From positions 1 through 58,162 of the forward strand of contig NZ_CAKKLX010000030.1 of NCBI RefSeq assembly GCF_918698155.1: DNA of 58,162 nucleotides. The letters run 5' to 3'. The position numbers and the translations under genes were made by a program. Source of the DNA: Roseomonas sp. CECT 9278 (GTDB lineage: Bacteria; Pseudomonadota; Alphaproteobacteria; Acetobacterales; Acetobacteraceae). Below are positions 16,694-25,708 of this stretch, in pieces (positions within the stretch are counted from its first letter, which is position 1; each line of letters opens with the position of its first letter). Below the pieces are notes generated by a model, which did not search any database, was not told the DNA's origin, and saw only the letters and a list, made by a program, of their open reading frames with translations.

Positions 16694-17383
16694 TCAGCCA
16701 GCCCGCGCCGCGCCGTCCAGCCGCGCGAGCAAGGCGCTGACCGCGCCCTCGAACATCTCGGTCGTCAGCCGGCGCGTCGAGGTGTTGTAGCGGCTGACAT
16801 GGTAGGAATCCGCCAGCCACAGCCCGTCCGGCAGCGTATGCACCGCGCCATGGGCGAAGGCGAAGCGGCTCGCCGGGATGCCCTTCGCGCGCAGCAGCGC
16901 GGTGTGCGCCACCACGCCCAGCGCCAGGACCGCGCGCAGCTTCGGCATCGCCGCCAGTTCTGCCTGCACGAAGCCGTTGCAGGTGCGGATTTCGGCCGGG
17001 GTGGGCAGGTTCTCGGGCGGCACGCAGCGCACGGCATTGGCGATGCGGCAGCCGAGCAGTTCCATCCCGTCATTGGGGTCCTCGCGGAATTCCCCGCGCG
17101 CGACGCCGAAGTGCAGCAGCGTGCCGTACAGCAGCCGCCCGGCGTAGTCCCCGGTGAAAGGCCGCCCGGTGCGGTTCGCGCCGCGCACCCCCGGCGCCAG
17201 GCCCAGCACCAGCAGCGGCGCGTCGCGCGGGCCCCAGGACGGCACGGGCGCATTGTGCCAGGCGGGATGGGCCGCGCGGTTGGCCTCGCGATAGGCCACC
17301 AGGCGCGGACACATCGGGCAGTCGCGCGCCGGCGCCGCGCCCGGCGGCAGGGCGGGCGGTGCCGGCCCCGCCGGCTGCCTCAT
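16694..17383 (-). CDS. Uracil-DNA glycosylase family 5 (UDGb)
   Basis: A 229-residue iron-sulfur uracil-DNA glycosylase that excises uracil (and often hypoxanthine or xanthine) from DNA. Cluster cysteines are C22, C25, C120 and C135. Motif 1 is GLAPGVRGANRTGRPFTGD (61-79), with Ala in the place of the family-4 catalytic Glu, which is diagnostic of family 5. Motif 3 is SYHVSRYNT (193-201) with H195. Its start overlaps the stop of the NYN gene (ATGA), suggesting co-expression. Confidence 0.9.
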   Translation of the reverse strand: MRQPAGPAPPALPPGAAPARDCPMCPRLVAYREANRAAHPAWHNAPVPSWGPRDAPLLVLGLAPGVRGANRTGRPFTGDYAGRLLYGTLLHFGVARGEFREDPNDGMELLGCRIANAVRCVPPENLPTPAEIRTCNGFVQAELAAMPKLRAVLALGVVAHTALLRAKGIPASRFAFAHGAVHTLPDGLWLADSYHVSRYNTSTRRLTTEMFEGAVSALLARLDGAARAG

Positions 17384-18042
17384 GCCTCCGGGTCCAGGGC
17401 GGTGTCGGCGAAGGGATCGGCGGGCGTGGCGCGGGTGGGGCGCGGCGGCGGGGCGGCAGGCGCGGCGGCCGGCGGGGCAGGGCGGCCGCGCGGCTCCACC
17501 TGGCGCCGCGTGATGTCGGGCGCGATTTCCTCGAGGTCAATGAAGGCATCGGCCTGGCGGCGCAATTCATCCGCGATCATCGGCGGCTGCGATCGCACGG
17601 TGGAGACCACCGTGACCCGCACGCCCATGCGCTGCACGGCTTCGACCAGCCGGCGGAAATCCCCATCGCCGGAGAACAGCACGACGTGGTCCAGATGGAC
17701 CGACATCTCCAGCATGTCGACCGCGAGCTCGACATCCATGTTGCCCTTGAGGCGCATGCGCCCGGTCGGGTCGGATTGCTGCTTGGCCGGCTTGGTCACC
17801 ACCTGCCAGCCATTATAGGCCAGCCAGTCGGTCAGCGGGCGCAGCGGGGAGTAGTCCTCGGTCTCGATCAGCGCGGTGTAGTAGAAGGCGCGCACCAGGT
17901 AGGTGCCGCCGCGGAAGAAGTCGAGCATCGCGGCGAAGTCGATCTCGAAGCCCAGCGCGCGGGATGTGTGATACAGGTTCGCGCCATCCACGAACAAGCC
18001 GACCCGCTCGGCGCCGCCGCCACGCCTCATGCCACTGCTCAC
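17380..18042 (-). CDS. NYN-domain (LabA/DUF88) putative ribonuclease
   Basis: A 220-residue PIN-like NYN domain protein. The acidic active-site residues are D19 (FVDGANLY), D103 and D109 (NMDVELAVDM), and D126/D128 (SGDGDF). A Pro/Ala-rich tail follows residue 180. LabA-type proteins are thought to act on RNA. I chose the GTG at 18042 because AAGGG sits 8 nt upstream; a TTG two codons earlier and an ATG four codons later are alternatives. It is divergent from folK and coupled to the glycosylase gene. Confidence 0.85.
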   Translation of the reverse strand: MSSGMRRGGGAERVGLFVDGANLYHTSRALGFEIDFAAMLDFFRGGTYLVRAFYYTALIETEDYSPLRPLTDWLAYNGWQVVTKPAKQQSDPTGRMRLKGNMDVELAVDMLEMSVHLDHVVLFSGDGDFRRLVEAVQRMGVRVTVVSTVRSQPPMIADELRRQADAFIDLEEIAPDITRRQVEPRGRPAPPAAAPAAPPPRPTRATPADPFADTALDPEA

Positions 18043-18125
18043 CGTCAAATCCCTTCTGAAATGCGTCGCGAATCCCCCGCAAATCGGCGGGCGGCCGACC
18101 GCTACACGCTTCAGCGCGCGCTGTC

Positions 18126-18635
18126 ATGGGCGCTGAGCGGGCGTTGGTGGCGATCGGGGCGAACCTTCCGCGCCCGGACGGGACCCCCGCACGCCAGACC
18201 TGCGCCTGGGCGGTCGGGCGGCTCGGCGCCATCCCCGGGATGCGGGTGGTGGCGGTGTCGTCCTGGTGGGAATCGGCGCCGATCCCGCCGGACCCAGCCT
18301 CGCCACCCTTCGTGAACGGGGTGGTGCTGCTGGAGGGCGAGGCGACGCCCGCCGTGCTGCTGGCGGCGCTGCACGCGATCGAGGACGAGGCCGGCCGCGC
18401 GCGACCCTATCCGAATGCGCCACGGGTGCTGGACCTCGACCTGATCGACCATGGCGGGCGCGTGCAGGGGGGGTGGCCGGTGCTGCCGCATCCGCGGGCG
18501 CATGAACGCGCCTTCGTGCTGCGGCCGCTGGCGGAGGTCGCGCCCGGCTGGGTGCATCCGGTGCTGGAACAGGGCCTGGCGGCGCTGCTGCCGGGTGTGG
18601 CGGGGCAGGCGATCGGGCGGCTGGGCGGGGCGTGA
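18126..18635 (+). CDS. folK: 2-amino-4-hydroxy-6-hydroxymethyldihydropteridine pyrophosphokinase
   Basis: A 169-residue HPPK enzyme of folate synthesis that transfers pyrophosphate from ATP to the pterin. Evidence is the N-terminal ALVAIGANLP, the SSWWESAP block, PPFVNGVV (60-67) and the metal-binding RVLDLDLI (100-107, D103 and D105), followed by LPHPRAHERAFVLRPL. Length is normal. It stands divergent from the NYN gene, with other folate genes outside the window. Confidence 0.93.
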   Translation: MGAERALVAIGANLPRPDGTPARQTCAWAVGRLGAIPGMRVVAVSSWWESAPIPPDPASPPFVNGVVLLEGEATPAVLLAALHAIEDEAGRARPYPNAPRVLDLDLIDHGGRVQGGWPVLPHPRAHERAFVLRPLAEVAPGWVHPVLEQGLAALLPGVAGQAIGRLGGA

Positions 18636-18720
18636 CGCGCGGGATCGGGGCGCGTCCCCGCGCGACGGCGCGCCGCGCCGGGCACTTGCCGCACGCCCGG
18701 CGGCACGGGAGCATCGCGCG

Positions 18721-19095
18721 ATGATCGACCATGTCTCCATCGCCGTGGCGGACCTGGTGCGCGCCGGCGCCTTCCACGATGCGGCGCTCGCACCGCTCGG
18801 CCTGGCGCGCCTGGTCACGCGGCCGGGCAGCATCGGCTATGGCAAGCGGTATCCGGAATTCGGGCTGAACCTGCGCCCGGGCGCGGCGGCGGTGCCGGGC
18901 TCGGGCGCGCATGTCTGCCTGCGCGCGCCCGACGAGCAGGCGGTGCGCGCCTTTCACGCCGCGGCGCTGGCCCATGGCGGGACGGATGGCGGCGCGCCTG
19001 GGCCGCGCGGGGCGACCGTGACGGCCTATTTCGGCGCCTTCGTGGTGGACCCGGATGGCAACCGCATCGCGGCGGCGAGCTTTCCCCGCCCTTGA
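18721..19095 (+). CDS. VOC (glyoxalase/bleomycin resistance-like) family protein
   Basis: A 124-residue vicinal-oxygen-chelate protein. It opens [12 protein letters not shown] with the first metal-ligand histidine H4 and ends [13 protein letters not shown], a typical VOC C-terminal strand. The substrate cannot be deduced; members include glyoxalases, dioxygenases and resistance proteins. Upstream in-frame sequence overlaps folK and looks random, so the ATG at 18721 is the start. Confidence 0.85.
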   Translation: MIDHVSIAVADLVRAGAFHDAALAPLGLARLVTRPGSIGYGKRYPEFGLNLRPGAAAVPGSGAHVCLRAPDEQAVRAFHAAALAHGGTDGGAPGPRGATVTAYFGAFVVDPDGNRIAAASFPRP

Positions 19096-19207
19096 CGCCG
19101 CCATCCGCCTTGCACCGCAGCACGCCACTGTCTATGTGGATCGTTTACCGCATATCCCGGGCGGCGCGACCTTGCCTCGTGCATGCCCGGCCAGGCTGGA
19201 GCCACCC

Positions 19208-19600
19208 ATGGCGCGCGTCACCGTCGAAGACTGCATCGAGAAGATCCCGAACCGCTTCGAGCTGGTCCTGCTCGCTGCCCAGCGCGCGCGCAACATCGCC
19301 CGTGGCGAGGAGATCGAGATCGATCGCGACAACGACAAGAACCCGGTCGTGGCGCTGCGCGAGATCGCCGAGGAGCGCGTCGAGCTCGCCAGCCTGGAGA
19401 GCGATCTCATCAAGTCGCTGTCGCGCGCGCCGGAGCCCGAGCCCGCCGAGGAGGAGGTGATGGACATCATCGCCACCGACGAGAACATCTTCGGCATCAT
19501 GGACGTGCAGGAGGAAGCCCTGCCGGAAGCCTCCGCCGAGGACCTGTCGCCCGACGACATCGAGGCGGCGATCGCCGCCGAACTGGGCGGCAAGCGCTAA
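19208..19600 (+). CDS. rpoZ: DNA-directed RNA polymerase omega subunit
   Basis: A 130-residue omega subunit that helps assemble and stabilise RNA polymerase and forms part of a ppGpp site. The conserved N-terminal half contains [34 protein letters not shown] and [14 protein letters not shown]. The acidic C-terminal extension is typical of alphaproteobacteria. It is followed 12 bp later by rsh, the ppGpp synthetase/hydrolase gene, a widely conserved pairing. Confidence 0.96.
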   Translation: MARVTVEDCIEKIPNRFELVLLAAQRARNIARGEEIEIDRDNDKNPVVALREIAEERVELASLESDLIKSLSRAPEPEPAEEEVMDIIATDENIFGIMDVQEEALPEASAEDLSPDDIEAAIAAELGGKR

Positions 19601-19612
19601 GGCGGGCCGCGC

Positions 19613-21895
19613 ATGGGCCAGGGCGCCGGCGGCACCCGACGAACCGGCCCCGCGCTGGCCCCCGAAGGGCTGCGCAGCGACACCACGGTCAATCCCGGCG
19701 CCGAACTCGCGCGCCAGGTCCTGGCCTACGACCCGCGCGCCGACGGCGCCTTGATCGAGGCCGCCTACGCGCTGGCGGCCGAAGCCCACGCGCCCCAGAA
19801 GCGCGAGGACGGCCAGCCCTACATCGTCCATCCGCTGGCGGTTGCCGGCATCCTGGCCGACTACCGGCTCGATGCCGCGACCGTCGCGACCGCGCTGCTG
19901 CACGACACGGTGGAAGACACCGGCGTCACGCTGGCGGAGCTGGAGAAGCGCTTCGGCAAGGAAGTCGCCCGCCTGGTCGATGGCGTCACCAAGCTGACGC
20001 GCCTCGAACTGCAATCCGAACGCACCAAGCAGGCGGAGAATTTCCGCAAGCTGGTGCTGGCCATGAGCGAGGACATCCGCGTCCTGATCGTGAAACTCGC
20101 CGACCGTTTGCACAACATGCGCACGCTGGCCGCCGTGACGAAGCCCGAGAAGCGCGTGCGTACGGCGCGCGAGACGCTCGAGATCTACGCCCCGCTGGCG
20201 GAACGCATCGGCATGGATGCGCTCAAGACCGAGATCGAGACGCTGTCCTTCCGGGAGATGAACCCGGATGCCTGGCAGACCATCGCCGCGCGCCTGACGT
20301 ATCTGCGTGGCCAGGGTGCGGACCTGATCGAGGAGATCGAGCAGGACCTCAAGCGCGTGCTGCGCGCCGCCGATGTGGATGTGCTGGAAATCCTGGGGCG
20401 CGAGAAGTCGCCCTATTCCATCTGGCTCAAGATGCAGCGCAAGAACGTGGCGTTCGAACAGCTGTCGGACATCATGGCCTTCCGCGTGATCGTGCAGGAC
20501 AAGGGCGACTGCTACGCCGCCCTCGGCGCCATCCATTCGTCCTATCGCGTGGTCCCGGGCCGCTTCAAGGACTGGATCAGCACGCCCAAGACCAACGGCT
20601 ACCAGTCGGTGCACACCGGCGTGACCGTGCCCGAACGCCGCAACGCCAAGATCGAGGTGCAGATCCGCACGCGCGAGATGCACGACATCGCCGAATACGG
20701 CGTCGCCGCGCATTGGGTCTACAAGCAGGGCGAGGGGTCGGCCACCACGCGCAAGCGCTACCCCTGGGTGCGCGACCTGCTGGAGATCCTGGAATCCGCC
20801 GCCGATCCGCAGGATTTCCTCGATCACACCAAGCTCGAACTGCATCGCGACCAGGTCTTCTGCTTCACGCCCAAGGGCGACCTGATCGAATTGCCGCGTG
20901 GCGCCACACCCGTGGACTTCGCCTACCAGGTGCACAGCCAGGTCGGCGACAACACGGTGGGGGCCAAGGTCAACGGCAAGATCGTGCCGCTGCGCCACAC
21001 GCTGGAGAACGGCGACCAGGTCGAGATCATCACCGCGCGCGGGGGTTCCCCGAACCCCGCCTGGGAGCGCTTCGTCGTCACCGGCAAGGCGCGCGCGCGC
21101 ATCCGCCGCTTCGTGCACGCCCGCCAGCGCGCCACGCAGAAGGAGGAAGGCCGCGCGGCCATCGCCAAGGTGTTCCGCGCCGCCGGCCTCGATTTCTCGG
21201 AAAAGCAGGTCGAACCGGCGCTGAAGGTGCTGAAGCTGCCGGATTTCGAGGCGCTGTGCATCGCGGTGGCCGCCGGCAACCATTCGCCGCGCGACGTGCT
21301 GACCGCCGCCGTGCCCGAACTGCGCACGCCCGCGCGCACCATCGAGCAGATGCCGCTGGCGCGCCCGCGCGGGCGGCTCGGCGCGGGGCCGACCCTGGCG
21401 CCGGGCAAGGCGGATCGCGCGCCCTCGGCCCGGCGTGGCGATTCCGCCATGGGCATCACCGGCCTGGTCTCGGGCATGGCGGTGCATTTCGCCGGCTGCT
21501 GCCACCCGCTGCCGGGCGACCGCATCGTGGGCATCGTCACCACCGGCCGCGGTGTCACCATCCACAAGCATGACTGCCACGGGCTGGAGGCCTTCGCCGC
21601 CACGCCCGAACGCTTCATCGACGTGGACTGGGAATATGATGGCGGGGCGAAGGGCGGTCATGTCGGGCGCATCGAACTCACCGCCGAGAATACCTCGAAC
21701 GCGCTGGCCGGCCTGACCACTGCGATCGCCCGCCAGGAGGGCGCGGTGAACAACCTGCGCATCGTCAATCGCGCGGGCGACTGGTGCGAGGTGCTGGTCG
21801 ATGTGGAGGTGCGCGACACCGGGCACCTGGCCGCCATCCTGGCCGCGCTGCGCGCCTGCCCGGGCGTGACGCAGGTGGATCGGGCCAAGGGGTGA
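19613..21895 (+). CDS. rsh: Bifunctional (p)ppGpp synthetase/hydrolase
   Basis: A 760-residue long RelA/SpoT homologue controlling the stringent response. Domains in order: HD hydrolase with intact HDTVED (97-102); synthetase with RFKD (317-320), the RXKD signature of bifunctional enzymes, and [10 protein letters not shown] (326-335); TGS around 415-480 ([16 protein letters not shown]); and a C-terminal ACT domain ending at the stop. Both catalytic sites look intact. Alphaproteobacteria usually carry this single long RSH. It follows rpoZ directly. Confidence 0.96.
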   Translation: MGQGAGGTRRTGPALAPEGLRSDTTVNPGAELARQVLAYDPRADGALIEAAYALAAEAHAPQKREDGQPYIVHPLAVAGILADYRLDAATVATALLHDTVEDTGVTLAELEKRFGKEVARLVDGVTKLTRLELQSERTKQAENFRKLVLAMSEDIRVLIVKLADRLHNMRTLAAVTKPEKRVRTARETLEIYAPLAERIGMDALKTEIETLSFREMNPDAWQTIAARLTYLRGQGADLIEEIEQDLKRVLRAADVDVLEILGREKSPYSIWLKMQRKNVAFEQLSDIMAFRVIVQDKGDCYAALGAIHSSYRVVPGRFKDWISTPKTNGYQSVHTGVTVPERRNAKIEVQIRTREMHDIAEYGVAAHWVYKQGEGSATTRKRYPWVRDLLEILESAADPQDFLDHTKLELHRDQVFCFTPKGDLIELPRGATPVDFAYQVHSQVGDNTVGAKVNGKIVPLRHTLENGDQVEIITARGGSPNPAWERFVVTGKARARIRRFVHARQRATQKEEGRAAIAKVFRAAGLDFSEKQVEPALKVLKLPDFEALCIAVAAGNHSPRDVLTAAVPELRTPARTIEQMPLARPRGRLGAGPTLAPGKADRAPSARRGDSAMGITGLVSGMAVHFAGCCHPLPGDRIVGIVTTGRGVTIHKHDCHGLEAFAATPERFIDVDWEYDGGAKGGHVGRIELTAENTSNALAGLTTAIARQEGAVNNLRIVNRAGDWCEVLVDVEVRDTGHLAAILAALRACPGVTQVDRAKG

Positions 21896-21904
21896 GGGGC
21901 GTCG

Positions 21905-21987
21905 GCACCGGAGGCGTGAATCGGATGCGCAGGCCGCATCCGGTCGCCGGAGGGCGGAGCACCGGAGGCGTGAATCGGATGCGCAGG
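21905..21987 (+). repeat. Two exact 29-bp direct repeats before acpS
   Basis: The 29 bases at 21905-21933 recur exactly at 21959-21987 (starting GCACCGGAGGCGTGAATCGG), with a 54-bp period. Between them CGGATGCG (21922-21929) and CGCATCCG (21935-21942) form an 8-bp stem with loop CAGGC. The period is a multiple of three, so the repeat is in frame in the small ORF described separately. Confidence 0.9.
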
Positions 21988-21999
21988 AAAGCCCCATGA
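21925..21999 (+). CDS. Possible short leader ORF coupled to acpS
   Basis: An ATG at 21925, 10 nt after GGAGG (21910-21914), opens a 24-codon frame whose TGA overlaps the acpS ATG (ATGA). It spans most of the 29-bp repeat region, and with the GTG at 21916 the frame would include the peptide [12 protein letters not shown] segment twice. It has no similarity I recognise. It could couple acpS translation to the end of rsh, or be a by-product of the duplication. Confidence 0.3.
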   Translation: MRRPHPVAGGRSTGGVNRMRRKAP

Positions 22000-22415
22000 T
22001 CATCGGCATCGGCTCGGACATCCTGGACATCCGGCGCATCGAGAAGACCATCGAGCGCCACGGCGACCGCTTCCTCGATCGCATCTTCACCCCGGCCGAG
22101 CGCGCCAAGGCGCAGCGCCGCACCGAACGCATCCGCACCGCCACCTATGCCAAGCGGTTCGCCGCGAAGGAGGCAGCGTCGAAGGCGCTCGGCACCGGCT
22201 TCCGGGCGGGGGTGTTCTGGCGCGACCTCGGCGTGGTCAACCTGCCCTCGGGCCAGCCCACGCTGCGGCTGACCGGGGGCGCGGCGGACCGCCTGGCCGC
22301 CATCACCCCGCCCGGCCACCGGGCCGAGATCGCGCTGACCATGACCGACGAATTCCCCTATGCCCAGGCGATGGTCGTCATCACCGCCGTGCCTCTCGAG
22401 GCCCCGCTTCCTTGA
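21996..22415 (+). CDS. acpS: Holo-[acyl-carrier-protein] synthase
   Basis: A 139-residue phosphopantetheinyl transferase that activates acyl carrier protein with CoA. Mg-binding residues D8 (GIGSDILDI) and E59 ([12 protein letters not shown]) are present, and the length matches AcpS. It belongs to the conserved run rsh-acpS-lepB-rnc-era-recO. The ATG is immediately preceded by the second 29-bp repeat. Confidence 0.96.
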   Translation: MIIGIGSDILDIRRIEKTIERHGDRFLDRIFTPAERAKAQRRTERIRTATYAKRFAAKEAASKALGTGFRAGVFWRDLGVVNLPSGQPTLRLTGGAADRLAAITPPGHRAEIALTMTDEFPYAQAMVVITAVPLEAPLP

Positions 22416-22500
22416 CAGTTGGCCCGCCCGCTGGCTTCCCTGCGCCGCCCGACCGGTCCGGCCGGCGCGCAACCCCGTGACCAGGCCGCAAAGCACCCCC

Positions 22501-23253
22501 ATGGCGAAGAAGAAGTCCGGCGGCTGGCTGGAGAGCATCAAGACCGTCCTCTATGCGGCGCTGATCGCGATCGGCATCCGCACCGTGGCGTTCGAACCCT
22601 TCAACATCCCGTCCGGTTCGATGATCCCGACGCTGCTGGTGGGCGACTACCTGTTCGTGTCGAAATTCTCCTACGGCTATTCGCGCCATTCGATGCCGTT
22701 CAGCCCGAACCTGTTCGACGGGCGCATCTTCGGCCGGCTGCCCGCGCGCGGCGATGTCGCGGTGTTCAAGCTGCCGCGCGATGGCAGCACCGACTACATC
22801 AAGCGCATCATCGGCCTGCCCGGGGACCGCATCCAGGTCCGCAACGGTGTCCTGCACATCAATGGCGAGGCGGTGCGCCGCGACTTCGTCGGCCCCTACA
22901 CGGTGGAAGGCGACGGCCCGCGCATCACGGTGCGCCTGTACCGCGAGACACTGCCCGGCGCCGCCGGCGCGGCCGCGGCCGTGCACTACATCCTGGAGGC
23001 GACCGATGACGGTCCCTTCGACAACACCACCGAGTTCCGCGTCCCCGAAGGCCATGTCTTCGCCATGGGCGACAACCGCGACAACAGCCTCGACAGCCGT
23101 GCGATGAACGCGGTGGGCTTCATCCCCATCGAGAACCTGGTCGGCCGCGCCGAATTCATCTTCTTCTCGGTCGACGGATCGGCCGCCTGGTGGGAGGTCT
23201 GGGGCTGGCCCTTCGCCATCCGCTGGAGCCGGCTGTTCTCGGCCGTGCGATGA
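22501..23253 (+). CDS. lepB: Signal peptidase I
   Basis: A 250-residue membrane serine protease that removes Sec and Tat signal peptides in the periplasm. One N-terminal transmembrane segment (about 14-30) precedes the Ser/Lys dyad: S40 in IPSGSMIPTL and K101 in YIKRIIGLPGDR. Box E GDNRDNSLDSR is present. A Gly/Ala-rich insertion lies in the middle. It lies 85 bp after acpS; the adjacent acpS-lepB-rnc order is common in alphaproteobacteria. Confidence 0.96.
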   Translation: MAKKKSGGWLESIKTVLYAALIAIGIRTVAFEPFNIPSGSMIPTLLVGDYLFVSKFSYGYSRHSMPFSPNLFDGRIFGRLPARGDVAVFKLPRDGSTDYIKRIIGLPGDRIQVRNGVLHINGEAVRRDFVGPYTVEGDGPRITVRLYRETLPGAAGAAAAVHYILEATDDGPFDNTTEFRVPEGHVFAMGDNRDNSLDSRAMNAVGFIPIENLVGRAEFIFFSVDGSAAWWEVWGWPFAIRWSRLFSAVR

Positions 23254-23259
23254 GCCGCC

Positions 23260-24051
23260 ATGGCGCGCCGCGCGGGTGACGACGGCGCGCGGCGTGGCCC
23301 GCGCAACGCCGCGCCGCCGCGCGGCCTCGACCGTGGCGCACCCCCGCGGGACGTTCATCCCGGCGCGCCCCCGCGCGACCTGACGGCGGTGGCCGCGCGG
23401 CTCGGCGTGGTGTTCCGCGACGCGGCGCTGCTGAGCGAGGCGCTGACCCATTCCTCCGCCACCGGCCTGGCCGGTGCCGCGCTGCCGTCGAACGAAAGGC
23501 TGGAATTCCTCGGCGACCGCGTGCTCGGCCTGCTGATGGCGGAATGGCTGATCGAACGCTTCCCGACCGAGCGCGAGGGCCTTCTGATGCGCCGCTTCGG
23601 CACGCTGGTGGCGGCCGAGACGCTGGCCGGGATCGCCGCGCGGCTCGGCTTGGGCGACGACCTGCTGGTGGCGTCCGACCCCGCCGGGCCGGGCATCCAG
23701 ACCCGCCCGAACGTGCTGGCGGATGCCATGGAGGCGCTGCTGGGCGCGCTCTACCGCGATGGCGGGTTGGAGGCGGTGCGCCCCTTCTTCCGCCGCATCT
23801 ACGCCCCGCTGGTCGAGGCCGAGCCGGACCGCCCACCGCTGCCGGCGAAGTCCCGGCTGCAGGAATGGCTGCAGGGCCGCGGCCATCCGCTGCCGGTCTA
23901 TGCGCTGGTGTCGGCCGAAGGCCCGTCGCATGCGCCGGTCTTCATCGTGACCGTCACCGCCGCGGGGCGGGACGCGCAGGGCAGGGGCGGGACACGGCGC
24001 GCGGCGGAACTCGCCGCCGCGGAGGCCTGGCTGGCAGGGGTGGGGACATGA
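23260..24051 (+). CDS. rnc: Ribonuclease III
   Basis: A 263-residue double-strand-specific endoribonuclease for rRNA and mRNA processing. The signature NERLEFLGDRVLG (78-90) and the downstream LGDDLLVA / DAMEALLGALYRDGG blocks form the catalytic domain; a dsRNA-binding domain follows (SRLQEWLQGRG to the C-terminus). The first 40 or so residues are an unusual low-complexity extension with GAPPRD repeated twice; a later start cannot be excluded. Its stop overlaps the era start. Confidence 0.95.
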   Translation: MARRAGDDGARRGPRNAAPPRGLDRGAPPRDVHPGAPPRDLTAVAARLGVVFRDAALLSEALTHSSATGLAGAALPSNERLEFLGDRVLGLLMAEWLIERFPTEREGLLMRRFGTLVAAETLAGIAARLGLGDDLLVASDPAGPGIQTRPNVLADAMEALLGALYRDGGLEAVRPFFRRIYAPLVEAEPDRPPLPAKSRLQEWLQGRGHPLPVYALVSAEGPSHAPVFIVTVTAAGRDAQGRGGTRRAAELAAAEAWLAGVGT

Positions 24052-24950
24052 ACGGCACGACGACACGCTGCGGCCTGGTTGCCATCGTCGGCGCGCCCAA
24101 TGCGGGCAAGTCCACGCTGGTGAACCGCATGGCGGGCACCAAGGTGACCATCGTCTCGCCCAAGCCGCAGACCACGCGGTTTCGCATCCGCGCCATCGTC
24201 ATGCATGGCGGGGCGCAGATGATCCTGGTGGATACGCCGGGCATCTTCGCGCCGCGCCGGCGCCTCGATCGCGCGATGGTCGCGGCCGCCTGGGGTGGCG
24301 CGCAGGATGCCGACATCGCGCTGCTGGTGGTCGATGCGCGCGCCGGCGTGACCGATGCCGTGCGGAAAATCGCCGAGGGTCTGGCGAAGTCCCGCCGCCC
24401 GGTCTGGCTGGCGCTGAACAAGACCGACCTGATCCCCGGCCCGCGGCTGCTGCCGCTGATCGCGGAGCTGAACGCCATCGTCCCCTTCACCGAGACCTTC
24501 ATGGTCTCTGCCGAGAAGGGCGACGGCGTCGACCGGCTGCAGGATTACCTGGCGAAGGCGATGCCGGCGGGACCGTACCTGTTCCCCGAGGACGAACTGA
24601 CGGACCTGCCCAACCGCATGCTGGCGGCCGAGATCGTGCGCGAGCAGATCCTGCGCCAGACGCACCAGGAAGTGCCGCACCATGCCTCGGTGGAAACCGA
24701 GCAGTGGACGGAGAACGAAGACGGGTCCGTGCGGGTGGACTGCACGGTGTACGTCTCGCGTGCCACGCAGAAGGCCATCATCATCGGTGAGAAGGGCTCG
24801 CGCATCCGCACCATCGGGCAGTCGGCGCGGATCGAATTGACCAAGCTGCTGGACCGCCCGGTGCATCTGTTCCTGAACGTGAAGGAACGCACGGGCTGGG
24901 ACGAGGAACGCGCACGCATCCGCGCCATCGGGCTGGACGACGCGGGATGA
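24048..24950 (+). CDS. era: GTPase Era
   Basis: A 300-residue GTPase that binds the 3' end of 16S rRNA during 30S maturation. G motifs: GAPNAGKST (15-23), DTPG (62-65) and NKTD. A C-terminal KH domain contains KAIIIGEKGSRIRTIG. The ATG overlaps the rnc stop (ATGA) and the stop overlaps the recO start, so rnc, era and recO are translationally coupled. Confidence 0.97.
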   Translation: MNGTTTRCGLVAIVGAPNAGKSTLVNRMAGTKVTIVSPKPQTTRFRIRAIVMHGGAQMILVDTPGIFAPRRRLDRAMVAAAWGGAQDADIALLVVDARAGVTDAVRKIAEGLAKSRRPVWLALNKTDLIPGPRLLPLIAELNAIVPFTETFMVSAEKGDGVDRLQDYLAKAMPAGPYLFPEDELTDLPNRMLAAEIVREQILRQTHQEVPHHASVETEQWTENEDGSVRVDCTVYVSRATQKAIIIGEKGSRIRTIGQSARIELTKLLDRPVHLFLNVKERTGWDEERARIRAIGLDDAG

Positions 24951-25708
24951 GCGTCGAATGGACCGCCCCAGCCGTGGTGCTGGAGGTCCGCCCGCATGGC
25001 GAAGGCGGCGCCGTCGTCTCCCTGCTGACCGAGGAACATGGCCGCCACGCGGGCCTGGCCAAGGGCGGCGGCGCGCGCGCGCAGGCCGGCCTGTGGCTGC
25101 CCGGCAACCTGGTCGAGGCGCGCTGGATCGCCCGCCTGCCCGACCAGCTCGGCGCGCTCACCGCCGAGATGGTCCACCCCGCCGCCGCGCTGGCCATGGA
25201 GGACCCGCTGGCGCTGGCGCTGCTGTCATCGGCCTGCGCCATCGCCGCCGATGCGCTGCCCGAACGCGAACCGCACCCGCGCGCCTTCCATGCGCTGGTC
25301 TCGGTCATCGCCCACCTGGCCGGCGGCGCCGAATCCGTGCTGGCCGACTACATCCGCTGGGAAGCGCTGGTGCTGGGCGAACTCGGCTACGGGCTGAACC
25401 TTGACTCCTGCGCGGTGACGGGCGTGACCGAGGGCCTGACCCACGTTTCCCCGCGCACCGGCCGCGCGGTCAGCGCCGGCGCCGCCGCGCCCTATACCGG
25501 CCGGCTGTTGCCGCTGCCGGCCTCCCTGCGCGACGGCGACAGCGCCGGCGACCCCGCCGCCTGGGATGCCGGCCTGCGCCTGACCGGCCATTTCCTGGAG
25601 CGCGACGCCTTCGGCGCCCGCCACCGCCCGGTGCCCGAGGCGCGCCACCGCCTGGCCGACCGCGTGGCGGCGCTGGCCGGCACTTCCGGCGGCGCCCTCA
25701 GTTTCTGA
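24947..25708 (+). CDS. recO: DNA repair protein RecO
   Basis: A 253-residue RecO, which with RecR loads RecA onto SSB-coated gaps. N-terminal OB-fold EWTAPAVVLEVRPHGEGGAVVSLLTEEHGRH-type sequence is present (about 3-33), followed by GLAKGG and the helical C-terminal domain (LGELGYGLNLDSCAVTG). The start overlaps era. The last 11 bases overlap the 3' end of the low-G+C operon on the opposite strand, so that operon abuts recO exactly. Confidence 0.93.
   Translation: MSVEWTAPAVVLEVRPHGEGGAVVSLLTEEHGRHAGLAKGGGARAQAGLWLPGNLVEARWIARLPDQLGALTAEMVHPAAALAMEDPLALALLSSACAIAADALPEREPHPRAFHALVSVIAHLAGGAESVLADYIRWEALVLGELGYGLNLDSCAVTGVTEGLTHVSPRTGRAVSAGAAAPYTGRLLPLPASLRDGDSAGDPAAWDAGLRLTGHFLERDAFGARHRPVPEARHRLADRVAALAGTSGGALSF

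Noticed and set aside
19145..22144. A 999-codon minus-strand frame across rpoZ, rsh and acpS
   Set aside because: It is antisense to three unmistakable genes and has no domain; long antisense frames are expected at this G+C.
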